From NCBI GenBank assembly GCA_900472785.1, contig UCJH01000018.1:1-64000 (forward strand): a DNA stretch of 64,000 nt, given 5' to 3'. This document shows, one piece after another, positions 57,113-64,000 of the stretch (position 1 is the stretch's first letter; each line of letters starts with the position of its first letter). Both the position numbers and the translations under genes were made by a program. The DNA comes from Hyphomicrobiales bacterium. Lineage in GTDB: Bacteria; Pseudomonadota; Alphaproteobacteria; Rhizobiales; Rhizobiaceae. The notes beneath the pieces were generated by a model, which was not told the origin of the DNA, searched no databases, and was given only the letters and a program-made list of their open reading frames with translations.

Positions 57113-59398
57113 ATGTCGGGAACAGACAAGCCGGAGAGCAAGCGCAAGAGCGTCACGGATCAGGAAGCACTGGATTTTCACGCGCAGGGCCGGCCCGGCA
57201 AGCTGGAAATTTCGCCGACCAAACCCATGGCCACGCAGCGCGACCTGTCGCTTGCCTATTCGCCCGGCGTCGCCGTTCCCGTCAAAGCGATCGCCGCCGA
57301 TCCCTCGACCGCCTACGACTACACGACCCGCGGCAATATGGTGGCCGTCATTTCCAACGGCACTGCCATTCTCGGCCTTGGAAATCTCGGCGCGCTCGCC
57401 TCTAAGCCGGTCATGGAAGGCAAGGCGGTGCTGTTCAAGCGCTTTGCCGACGTCGATTCGATCGACCTGGAAGTCGATACCGAGAATGTCGACGAGTTCA
57501 TCAATTGCGTGCGCTTTCTTGGCCCCTCCTTCGGCGGCATCAACCTGGAGGACATCAAGGCGCCGGAATGTTTCATCATCGAGCAGAAGCTGCGCGAGAT
57601 CATGGATATTCCGGTCTTCCACGACGACCAGCACGGCACCGCGATCATCGCCGCCGCCGGCCTGATCAACGCGCTGGCACTGACCGGCCGCGACTTCAAG
57701 ACGGCGAGGCTGGTCTGCAACGGCGCCGGCGCCGCGGCCATCGCCTGCATCGAGCTGATCAAGTCGATGGGCTTCACGCCCGCCAACATCACGCTCTGCG
57801 ACACCAAGGGCGTCATCTACCAGGGCCGCACCGAGGGCATGAACCAGTGGAAGTCCGCCCATGCGGTCAAAACCGACCGGCGCACGCTGGAGGAGGCGAT
57901 GGACGGCGCCGACGTGGTCTTCGGCCTGTCGCAAAAGGGCGCCCTGTCGGAAAAGATGATCCGCTCCATGGCCGATCGGCCGATCATCTTCGCGATGGCC
58001 AATCCCGATCCCGAAATCACCCCGGAGGAAGTCGCCCTCATTCGCGACGACGCGATCATGGCGACCGGGCGCTCGGACTACCCGAACCAGGTCAACAACG
58101 TTCTCGGCTTTCCCTACATCTTCCGCGGAGCGCTTGACGTGCGCGCCTCGACGATCAACGAGGCAATGAAGATCGCCGCCGCGGAGGCCCTGGCAAGCCT
58201 TGCCAAGGAAGACGTGCCGGACGATGTCGCCGCCGCCTACCAGGGCAACCGGCCGCGTTTCGGCGCGGAATACATCATTCCCGTGCCGTTCGATCCGCGG
58301 CTGATTTCCGCGATCCCGATGGCCGTCGCCAAGGCGGCAATGGACAGCGGCGTCGCGCGCAAGCCGATCCCCAACCTCGAAGCCTATGGCCGCCAGCTTT
58401 CCGCCCGCCGCGATCCGATCGCTTCCACCCTGCAGCGCATCTACGAGCGCGTGCGCCGCCAGCCCAAGCGTATCGTCTTTGCCGAGGGCGAGGAGGTGCT
58501 GATGATGCGCTCGGCAATCGCCTATGCCAACCAGGGGCTTGGAACGGCGCTGCTGCTCGGCCGCGAGGATCGCATGCGCGATACGGCGGAACGGGAGGGC
58601 ATCGATCTCGACCGGCCGGGCATCCAGATCGTCAACGCCCGCATTTCCAAGCGGATCGGCGCCTATACGGACTATCTCTATGCCCGCCTGCAGCGCAACG
58701 GCTACCTGTTCCGCGACGCGCAGCGGCTGATCAACAACGACCGCAACCACTTCGCGGCCTCCATGGTGGCGCTCGGCGATGCCGACGGCATGGTCACCGG
58801 CCTGACGCGCAACTACTCGACGGCGCTGGAAGACGTGCGCCGCTGCATCGATCCGAAGCCCGGCCACCGCGTCATCGGCGTCTCGCTGGCGCTTTGCCGC
58901 GGCCGCACCGTGCTGGTCGCCGATACCGCCGTGCACGACATGCCGTCGTCGGAAGAACTGGCGGATATCGCCGAAGAGGCCGCCGGCCTTGCAAAACGCC
59001 TCGGCTACGTGCCGCGCGTCGCCATGCTGGCCTATTCCACCTTCGGCAATCCGTCGGGAGAACGATCCGAGCGGGTGCGCGAAGCTGTGAAAATCCTCGA
59101 CAAGCGCCGGGTCGATTTCGAGTATGACGGCGAAATGGCGGCCGATGTCGCGCTCAACAGCCGGGTGATGGAACAGTATCCGTTCTGCCGCCTCTCCGGG
59201 CCTGCCAACGTGCTGGTCATGCCGGCGTTCCACTCCGCGTCGATCTCGACCAAGATGCTGCAGGAACTGGGCGGCGCCACCATCATCGGCCCTCTGCTCG
59301 TCGGCCTCGACAAGTCCGTGCAGATCGTTTCTATGACGGCGAAGGATTCCGACATCGTTAACATGGCGGCCATTGCCGCACACAATGCGAGCGCTTAA
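57113..59398 (+). CDS. tme: NADP-dependent malic enzyme with phosphotransacetylase-like C-terminal domain
   Basis: A 761-residue enzyme that decarboxylates malate to pyruvate. The malic-enzyme part (to about residue 430) has SLAYSPGVAVPV, HDDQHGTAII and CNGAGAAAIACIEL (nucleotide site); the rest resembles phosphotransacetylase but usually lacks that activity. Rhizobia carry DME (NAD) and TME (NADP) forms; the symbol tme is chosen because the neighbours mutS and olsB flank tme in Sinorhizobium meliloti. It supplies pyruvate for dicarboxylate use. GGAGGAATC precedes the ATG. Confidence 0.93.
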   Translation: MSGTDKPESKRKSVTDQEALDFHAQGRPGKLEISPTKPMATQRDLSLAYSPGVAVPVKAIAADPSTAYDYTTRGNMVAVISNGTAILGLGNLGALASKPVMEGKAVLFKRFADVDSIDLEVDTENVDEFINCVRFLGPSFGGINLEDIKAPECFIIEQKLREIMDIPVFHDDQHGTAIIAAAGLINALALTGRDFKTARLVCNGAGAAAIACIELIKSMGFTPANITLCDTKGVIYQGRTEGMNQWKSAHAVKTDRRTLEEAMDGADVVFGLSQKGALSEKMIRSMADRPIIFAMANPDPEITPEEVALIRDDAIMATGRSDYPNQVNNVLGFPYIFRGALDVRASTINEAMKIAAAEALASLAKEDVPDDVAAAYQGNRPRFGAEYIIPVPFDPRLISAIPMAVAKAAMDSGVARKPIPNLEAYGRQLSARRDPIASTLQRIYERVRRQPKRIVFAEGEEVLMMRSAIAYANQGLGTALLLGREDRMRDTAEREGIDLDRPGIQIVNARISKRIGAYTDYLYARLQRNGYLFRDAQRLINNDRNHFAASMVALGDADGMVTGLTRNYSTALEDVRRCIDPKPGHRVIGVSLALCRGRTVLVADTAVHDMPSSEELADIAEEAAGLAKRLGYVPRVAMLAYSTFGNPSGERSERVREAVKILDKRRVDFEYDGEMAADVALNSRVMEQYPFCRLSGPANVLVMPAFHSASISTKMLQELGGATIIGPLLVGLDKSVQIVSMTAKDSDIVNMAAIAAHNASA

Positions 59399-59409
59399 AA
59401 GCCGCCATC

Positions 59410-59507
59410 AAACAAAAAGCCCGCCTCCCGGTAAGGGATGCGGGCGATATGCAGTATTTCCTAGGTAATGGAGCGGAAAACAAGCCTTCGGGTGTTACGG
59501 GCACCGT
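59410..59507 (-). ncRNA. Candidate small RNA between tme and olsB
   Basis: On the minus strand a promoter-like pair (59,541-59,514) would start a transcript at about 59,507 that ends at an intrinsic terminator near 59,414, giving roughly 95 nt. There is no open frame. A small hairpin (GGTG/CACC at about 59,491-59,505) and the terminator hairpin are visible. The terminator sits about 240 bases past the olsB stop, which is far for that gene. Not recognised as a known family; existence is inferred from the signals only. Confidence 0.35.
59414..59445 (-). terminator. Intrinsic terminator on the minus strand
   Basis: A GCCCGC/GCGGGC stem (59,419-59,424 with 59,440-59,445) extended by TCCC/GGGA, with a 5-nt loop, runs into TTTTTG on the minus strand. 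No T run exists on the plus strand, so it does not serve tme well. Confidence 0.8.
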
Positions 59508-59513
59508 CCGGAA

Positions 59514-59541
59514 ATCTTACTCCGCGCCTTTTCTTGTTCAA
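59514..59541 (-). promoter_or_regulatory. Candidate promoter of the small RNA
   Basis: TTGAAC (59,541-59,536) and TAAGAT (59,519-59,514) are 16 bases apart on the minus strand. Each differs from consensus by one or two bases. Confidence 0.35.
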
Positions 59542-59622
59542 TACAGTTTCGTCATTAAATCCAGGCTCTTTGGTAATAAGAACAACGCCAAAACGAGCCC
59601 GTCAATATTCGCTTTAAAACTC

Positions 59623-59635
59623 GGTTAACTTAACC
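59623..59635. promoter_or_regulatory. GGTTAA-C-TTAACC palindrome downstream of olsB
   Basis: A perfect 13-bp palindrome with two overlapping TTAACC units lies in an AT-rich stretch about 50 bases past the olsB stop codon. It resembles CtrA half-sites but lies in a 3' region; it could regulate the candidate small RNA. Confidence 0.3.
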
Positions 59636-59683
59636 AATTTTGTAAACGACGCTGTTCCCTGGAGAACCGCAGGCTGCAATTTT

Positions 59684-60571
59684 TTACGACACCTGCGCCG
59701 AAAATCGTCCGGCATCGGCGCCGTAATAGTTGAGGTAGCGGCCGGAAATGCTGCTGATCGGCAGAACGATCAGCACATCCGTGGTGAGGAACGCGTGATC
59801 GACCACGGCGCCGTCGCCAACCATGGCACCGAGCCGCATATAACCCTTGATCAGCGGCGGTAGGGCGGCGAGCGCCTTGCGCATGTTGATCGCCTCCGAC
59901 GGCATCAGATCCATCGTGCGGTACAGTTCCGGACGCGCCGATACATTCCAGTCTTCACCGACCAGAGCATTGTGATGCAGGAAGGACAGGGCCAAGGCAT
60001 GCTCTTCCGGCACCGTTCCCGGGAACGAGCCGCATCCGAACATGGCATCGATGCCGTACTTCAGCGCATAGGCCCAGTTTCCCTGCCAAAGCAGCTCGAC
60101 CGTGCGCTTGGTTCGGTATTCCGGCAAGACGCAGGAACGGCCAAGCTCCATGAACGTCTTGGCGGGATGACGCTTGAGCAGGCTGTCGACCATGAACTCG
60201 GACGCGGAATAAAAGCCGCCCGTATTCATCGCCACATCCTGGCGCAGCAGGCGATAGGTGCCGACGATCTGGTCTTCCGGATCGCCCTCGATCGAGGTAT
60301 CGAGCACCAGCAGATGGTCGCAGACCAGATCCCAGGCATCGGCGTCGCGCTTGCGGCGATCGGCATCCTGCGGAATCTGCGCCTTCATCTCCTCGACGAA
60401 GACCTTGTAGCGAACCGCCTGGGCGGCATCGACTTCAGAGTTGCGGCGCGCGAGGCGGGTTTCGAGATTGCCGATCCGGCCAAGCACGTCAGCGGCAGGC
60501 GCCACGATGTTGCGGACACGGGGCTGCGGCGCTTCGGCAATGTTTGCCCTGTCCATGAATTCGACCGTCAT
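59684..60571 (-). CDS. olsB: L-ornithine N(alpha)-acyltransferase OlsB
   Basis: A 295-residue acyl-ACP-dependent enzyme that makes lyso-ornithine lipid, the first step of ornithine-lipid synthesis. It has a GNAT-like fold with QAVRYKVFVEEM near residues 52-63, CDHLLVLD, VGTYRLLRQ, MELGRSCVLPEYR and the C-terminal hemolysin-like region. The neighbours tme and a histidine kinase match the S. meliloti olsB locus. ATG codons at 60,577 and 60,571 are both possible; the second has better spacing to GGGA. Ornithine lipids replace phospholipids under phosphate stress. Confidence 0.9.
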   Translation of the reverse strand: MTVEFMDRANIAEAPQPRVRNIVAPAADVLGRIGNLETRLARRNSEVDAAQAVRYKVFVEEMKAQIPQDADRRKRDADAWDLVCDHLLVLDTSIEGDPEDQIVGTYRLLRQDVAMNTGGFYSASEFMVDSLLKRHPAKTFMELGRSCVLPEYRTKRTVELLWQGNWAYALKYGIDAMFGCGSFPGTVPEEHALALSFLHHNALVGEDWNVSARPELYRTMDLMPSEAINMRKALAALPPLIKGYMRLGAMVGDGAVVDHAFLTTDVLIVLPISSISGRYLNYYGADAGRFSAQVS

Positions 60572-60691
60572 CGCCATCAATCCCGACCAGCTGATCCTGT
60601 TGCGGCATAAACCATGTTTCTGCGACAGGATAGTGACATCTGACCGACGTGGAAAGGCAGCGCGTTAAACCATGCACAGAGCGGAAAACCG

Positions 60692-62992
60692 TCAGCGATC
60701 GAGCAGCTGTTCGACCACGGCGGTCAGCGTTTTGGGATCGGCAGGCTTCGGCAACACCGAATCGGCGCCCGCGTCCAGAAGCTGGCGACGGATGTCGGGC
60801 CTCGTATCCGATGTGACCACGACGATCGGCACGGCCTTGCCGCCGGACTTACGCTCCTCACCGCGGATGCGGCGGATTATCGAGAAGGCATCGCCGCCGG
60901 GCATGTTGAGATCGGTGATGATCAGTTCCGGGTTGACGCGTGTGCTGGCGGGTGCATCGTAAAGCGCCATTCCGAGCGCACCGAAATCGCCGACGACGCG
61001 GACGTTATGGCCTGCCTTTTCCAGCACCGAGCGCACGAGAAGGGCATTGATCGGGTCGTCCTCTGCCAGAAGCACGCCACAGGCCAATGCCGTGTCGGCG
61101 TGAACCGGGACGTCCCGCAGCATCGGCCGGTTGTCATTGATGGCGTCACGCACTTCCATTCCCTTCATGCGTCCCTTCAGGACCTCGACGAGCGATTTCT
61201 CCCGCAATGGCCGTATCAGCCACGCGTCGTAGCCATCCATCTGGTTGATGGGGCGACCGTTTCTCTCCTCGGGATTGACGAGATAGGTCTTGCGCAGTTG
61301 CATTTCCTCCAGCTGCGGCAGGGCTGACAGCAGCCGGAGGAAATGGGCGGCATGCCGGTGATCGACGATGATATCGGTGAGCGGGCTGACGCCGCTGATC
61401 GCCCGGATCGCGAAGGCCTGCGCCTCTTCGACGCTTGTGACGCAGCAGCAATGCCCGCCCAGCGTCGTAATCGTCGCCTCCAGCGCCTGGGACGCGGGGC
61501 CGGCGGGGGCCATGACGAGAACCCGCGATTCGGCGAGAATACCGCGGCGGATGCGCGGCGCGGCGCTCAGGTCTCCGCCCAAGGCTGAAAAACTGATCTC
61601 GAACCGGCTGCCTTTGCCCGGAGTGCTGGACAGGGCGAGTTTTCCGCCGAACGCTTCCATGATCCGGCGCGAGATCGCCAGCCCAAGCCCGGTACCCGCG
61701 GAACGCTGCTGCGCACCGCCTGCCTGCTCGAATTCATCGAACACGCGTGCCTGCTCCTCGATGGTCATGCCGGGGCCGCTATCGTCGATCCGTATGACCA
61801 CGCTCTCGCCCTCGATCGTCGCGTTCACGAGCACGCCGCCGGCATGGGTGAACTTGACGGCATTGCCGATCACGTTGAACAGAACCTGCCGCAACCGCGC
61901 CGGATCGAACTCCAGGAGACCGGGGACCTCGGCGGAGACCGTCGCGCCGATCTCGATGCCCTTTTCATGGGCGCGGTGCGACAGCATCTCGACGACGCTC
62001 TCGATCAGTTCGCGCAACGGTTCCTTCGTCGGCCGAAGCTGGAAACGGCCGGCTTCGATCGAGGAAAAATCGAGCAGATCGTCGACGAGCTGAACCAGGG
62101 CGTGACCGGACTGGCGCATGCCCGCGAGGTAATTTTTCTGTTCGCTGGTCAGCCGTGTCTGGCTGATCAGGTGGCTCATGCCAAGGATGCCCGACAGAGG
62201 CGTGCGTATCTCATGGCTGACGGTCGAGAGAAGTCGCGACTTTGCCTGGCTTGCATTTTCCGCGCGGCGGCGCGCTTCGTCGCTTTCGCGGGCGATACGG
62301 CTTTCCTCGGTGATATCCCGGGCAATGCTGTGCAGCATGAACTGCCCGCTGGCCGGTTCGCGGGCAATGACATCGTGCCAGTCGAAAATCCGCAGGCCTT
62401 GCGCCGTCGGAATGCGAACCCGAAAATGACGGGGCGCCGTTTCCGGCTCGAAATTCAGCCCGATTTCCTCGCAGGTCATGCCCTCGGGCTTTCCGATTCC
62501 CGCCAGCTGCCGGAAAACGCCATTGGCCTGAACGATCCTGCCGCCCGGTTCACGCACAATGGCGATATCGCCGAGCGCGTCATGGATGGTGGACAGCAGC
62601 TGCGATGTCTCGCTGCGCTCCCATTGCCGATCCACGGCCTTTTCCGCAGCAACCCGATGAGCAGCTTTGGGCTTGCGCGAGGCGCGGTGCCAATCCCTGA
62701 GCAACAGGGCAGCGCCCGTGACACCACCGACAGCGAGACAGCCCGAAAGGAAATAGAGACCGGCATCCATGCCTGTCCCGAAGACAGCAGCCGAACAAAG
62801 AAGCCCCGCGCCCGCCAACGCCGGCCGCAGGGCGGGGTATCGCTCCTCGCGAACCTCGATGTCATCTTCCGGCTCCAGCGAATGGAGATCGTAGTCGGCA
62901 TCCGGGACGGCGTTGCGCCCAAGCGTTCTGGCCGGCGCACGAACGCTGAACTCCGTATTGATCCGCTGCTGCAATTTGGACAGTTCGCTCAT
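60692..62992 (-). CDS. Hybrid sensor histidine kinase with two receiver-type domains
   Basis: A 766-residue kinase. Two membrane helices at about residues 50-95 carry only a very short periplasmic loop. A PAS domain (about 130-235: DIAIVREPGGRIVQANGVFRQL), the dimerisation domain with STVSHEIRTPLSGILGMSHL (His near 254) and the ATPase domain (DDSGPGM, GTGLGLAISRR) follow. A diverged receiver-like domain at about 485-610 is next, then a true receiver at about 640-760 with phospho-Asp in ITDLNMPGG and the Lys in LPKPADP. There is no separate response regulator; it is next to olsB. The signal is unknown. Confidence 0.93.
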   Translation of the reverse strand: MSELSKLQQRINTEFSVRAPARTLGRNAVPDADYDLHSLEPEDDIEVREERYPALRPALAGAGLLCSAAVFGTGMDAGLYFLSGCLAVGGVTGAALLLRDWHRASRKPKAAHRVAAEKAVDRQWERSETSQLLSTIHDALGDIAIVREPGGRIVQANGVFRQLAGIGKPEGMTCEEIGLNFEPETAPRHFRVRIPTAQGLRIFDWHDVIAREPASGQFMLHSIARDITEESRIARESDEARRRAENASQAKSRLLSTVSHEIRTPLSGILGMSHLISQTRLTSEQKNYLAGMRQSGHALVQLVDDLLDFSSIEAGRFQLRPTKEPLRELIESVVEMLSHRAHEKGIEIGATVSAEVPGLLEFDPARLRQVLFNVIGNAVKFTHAGGVLVNATIEGESVVIRIDDSGPGMTIEEQARVFDEFEQAGGAQQRSAGTGLGLAISRRIMEAFGGKLALSSTPGKGSRFEISFSALGGDLSAAPRIRRGILAESRVLVMAPAGPASQALEATITTLGGHCCCVTSVEEAQAFAIRAISGVSPLTDIIVDHRHAAHFLRLLSALPQLEEMQLRKTYLVNPEERNGRPINQMDGYDAWLIRPLREKSLVEVLKGRMKGMEVRDAINDNRPMLRDVPVHADTALACGVLLAEDDPINALLVRSVLEKAGHNVRVVGDFGALGMALYDAPASTRVNPELIITDLNMPGGDAFSIIRRIRGEERKSGGKAVPIVVVTSDTRPDIRRQLLDAGADSVLPKPADPKTLTAVVEQLLDR

Positions 62993-63048
62993 GCCGGAAC
63001 GCTTAGCACGACAAGCGTTCCGAATGTTTTCAAGCGGTCCGTAAAATT

Positions 63049-63540
63049 TTACCGGTCGCGTTTTTTCATGTGCAGGAGCTCATCCAGAATGATCGATGCC
63101 GCGCCGAGGCTGATGAAACTGTCGGCGAGATTGAAGACCGCGAACGACCACGTCTCAAGATGGAAAAGGACGTAGTCGATGACATAGCCGAACAGCACCC
63201 CGTCGATCAGGTTGCCGATGGCGCCGGCGATGATCATCGCATAACCGAGATGCGCAAAGGAACGGTCGGGCGGCGTCTTTCGCCAGAGCCAGAGCACAAA
63301 GACAACGACGACGATCCGCAGACCGATGATCGCCCAGCGCTCCGAGCCCGAGAACAGCGAGAAGGCGACGCCGTAATTGTAGATCCGGTGCAAAGCCAGG
63401 AACGGCAGCAGCGCCACATCCTCGCCATAGGGCAGCCAGGTCTCGACGGCAACCTTGATTGCCTGATCGAGCAGAACAGCAACAAGAATGAAAAGCACGA
63501 TCGGCACTGGCCGGGAAAAAAGCGCTGTCCGCTGCGTCAT
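63049..63540 (-). CDS. lspA: Lipoprotein signal peptidase (signal peptidase II)
   Basis: A 163-residue inner-membrane aspartyl protease that removes lipoprotein signal peptides; it precedes Lnt action in the pathway. Four membrane helices are seen, and the catalytic Asp residues lie in GNLIDGV and FNLADSFI. Its ATG overlaps the end of the methyltransferase gene by 4 bases, so they are coupled. Confidence 0.97.
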   Translation of the reverse strand: MTQRTALFSRPVPIVLFILVAVLLDQAIKVAVETWLPYGEDVALLPFLALHRIYNYGVAFSLFSGSERWAIIGLRIVVVVFVLWLWRKTPPDRSFAHLGYAMIIAGAIGNLIDGVLFGYVIDYVLFHLETWSFAVFNLADSFISLGAASIILDELLHMKKRDR

Positions 63541-64000
63541 GCCTTGCCATCCAGGGTCAGCAGGTGACGGCGCGCCTCGAACAGCATGATGCCGGTCGCA
63601 ATCGCTAGGTTGAGCGAATCGGCGCGGCCCTGTTGCGGAATGCGCGCAAGTGCGGTCGCCTCCTTGGCCAGTTCGTCCGGCAGGCCGGCCTGCTCGTTGC
63701 CCATGAGGATCACCACCGGTTTCCTGCGGTAGTCGATCGTGCGGTAATCAACGGCGCCGGCGAGATGCGTGGCAACGACCTGAACGCCGGCCGCCTTCTG
63801 CCATTTGATGAAATCGGCAACGCCTGCCCGGATCACCGGCATGGCGAAGACCGAACCCATGGTCGCGCGCACGGTTTCGAGCGAAAACGGATCGGTGGTC
63901 TCGCCGATCAGGATCACCCCGGAAGCACCGGCGGCGTCGGCCGTGCGGATGATCGTGCCGAGATTGCCCGGATCGCGGACGCGGTCGAGCGCCACATAGG
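63537..64000 (-). CDS. TrmH-family (SpoU) RNA methyltransferase, partial
   Basis: The C-terminal 150 or so residues of a SPOUT 2'-O-ribose methyltransferase; the N-terminal part is cut by the window edge. The three SpoU motifs are visible: [28 protein letters not shown] and [14 protein letters not shown], the knot that binds SAM. The target may be tRNA or 23S rRNA and cannot be told. It overlaps lspA by 4 bases. Confidence 0.93.
   Translation of the reverse strand, partial: YVALDRVRDPGNLGTIIRTADAAGASGVILIGETTDPFSLETVRATMGSVFAMPVIRAGVADFIKWQKAAGVQVVATHLAGAVDYRTIDYRRKPVVILMGNEQAGLPDELAKEATALARIPQQGRADSLNLAIATGIMLFEARRHLLTLDGKA

Noticed and set aside
57035-59383. 782-codon open frame on the minus strand opposite tme
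   Set aside because: It is a shadow of the malic enzyme gene with no recognisable domain; the plus-strand protein is unmistakable.
1-64000. CRISPR arrays, insertion sequences, prophage genes, secretion clusters
   Set aside because: No regularly spaced repeats, transposase, integrase or phage structural motifs were found on reading either strand.

Overview
This window is GC-rich chromosomal DNA from an alphaproteobacterium of the Rhizobiaceae (Rhizobium/Agrobacterium/Sinorhizobium relatives). The evidence is gene content and order: rpmH-rnpA-yidC-engB-argB, dapD/dapE, truA-fmt-def, metK, the block trmB-metK-praR-lnt-corC-ybeY-phoH-miaB-plsC-rimI-tsaB-nfu, trpS-murJ-glnD-mutS, and tme beside the ornithine-lipid gene olsB. 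The genus cannot be fixed from this window. No rRNA operon, CRISPR array, insertion sequence, integrase or prophage gene was seen, so this is mostly a core-genome segment with small accessory insertions.

Layout. 1-6,760: an inverted pair of REP-like repeats, a GC-rich structured gene-free stretch, an aldo/keto reductase, a DUF1810 protein, tRNA-Arg(ACG), an orphan membrane histidine kinase and a chemoreceptor. 6,760-11,000: rpmH-rnpA-yidC behind a near-consensus promoter, a drug/metabolite-type exporter and the ribosome-assembly GTPase EngB. 11,000-13,830: a minus-strand stress cassette (Tat-type MsrB, a FAS1 protein, an RskA-type anti-sigma factor and its ECF sigma factor) lying between engB and argB. 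14,080-26,010: argB, a small AT-rich membrane gene, small-molecule enzymes, a pyrimidine 5'-nucleotidase, an EF-hand protein, a soluble GAF histidine kinase, then dapD, a LOG-like protein and dapE of lysine/peptidoglycan biosynthesis. 26,020-29,003: def, fmt and truA, interrupted by a FitAB/VapBC-like toxin-antitoxin module whose toxin carries an in-frame TGA. 29,170-35,990: rmuC; ribokinase, a dCache chemoreceptor and a nucleoside hydrolase; and an Hsp20-DUF1150 pair.

36,010-64,000: a long, almost entirely minus-strand run of housekeeping genes. It covers tRNA modification (trmB, miaB, tsaB), methionine activation (metK), lipoprotein processing (lnt, lspA), RNA maturation (ybeY, phoH), phospholipid synthesis (plsC), Fe-S assembly (nfu), the lipid II flippase MurJ, nitrogen sensing (glnD) and mismatch repair (mutS). 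The plus-strand malic enzyme tme interrupts it. It ends with olsB, a hybrid histidine kinase, lspA and the start-truncated (window edge) TrmH-family methyltransferase.

The most interesting points are the sigma/anti-sigma/FAS1 cassette with a candidate ECF promoter before the FAS1 gene; the toxin-antitoxin module that splits def from fmt and has a nonsense codon exactly where the toxin family has a residue; a candidate small RNA between tme and olsB with its own promoter-like element and terminator; a perfect 17-bp inverted repeat filling the mutS-glnD gap; and a structured, gene-free region near the left edge. No large new multi-gene system is visible.
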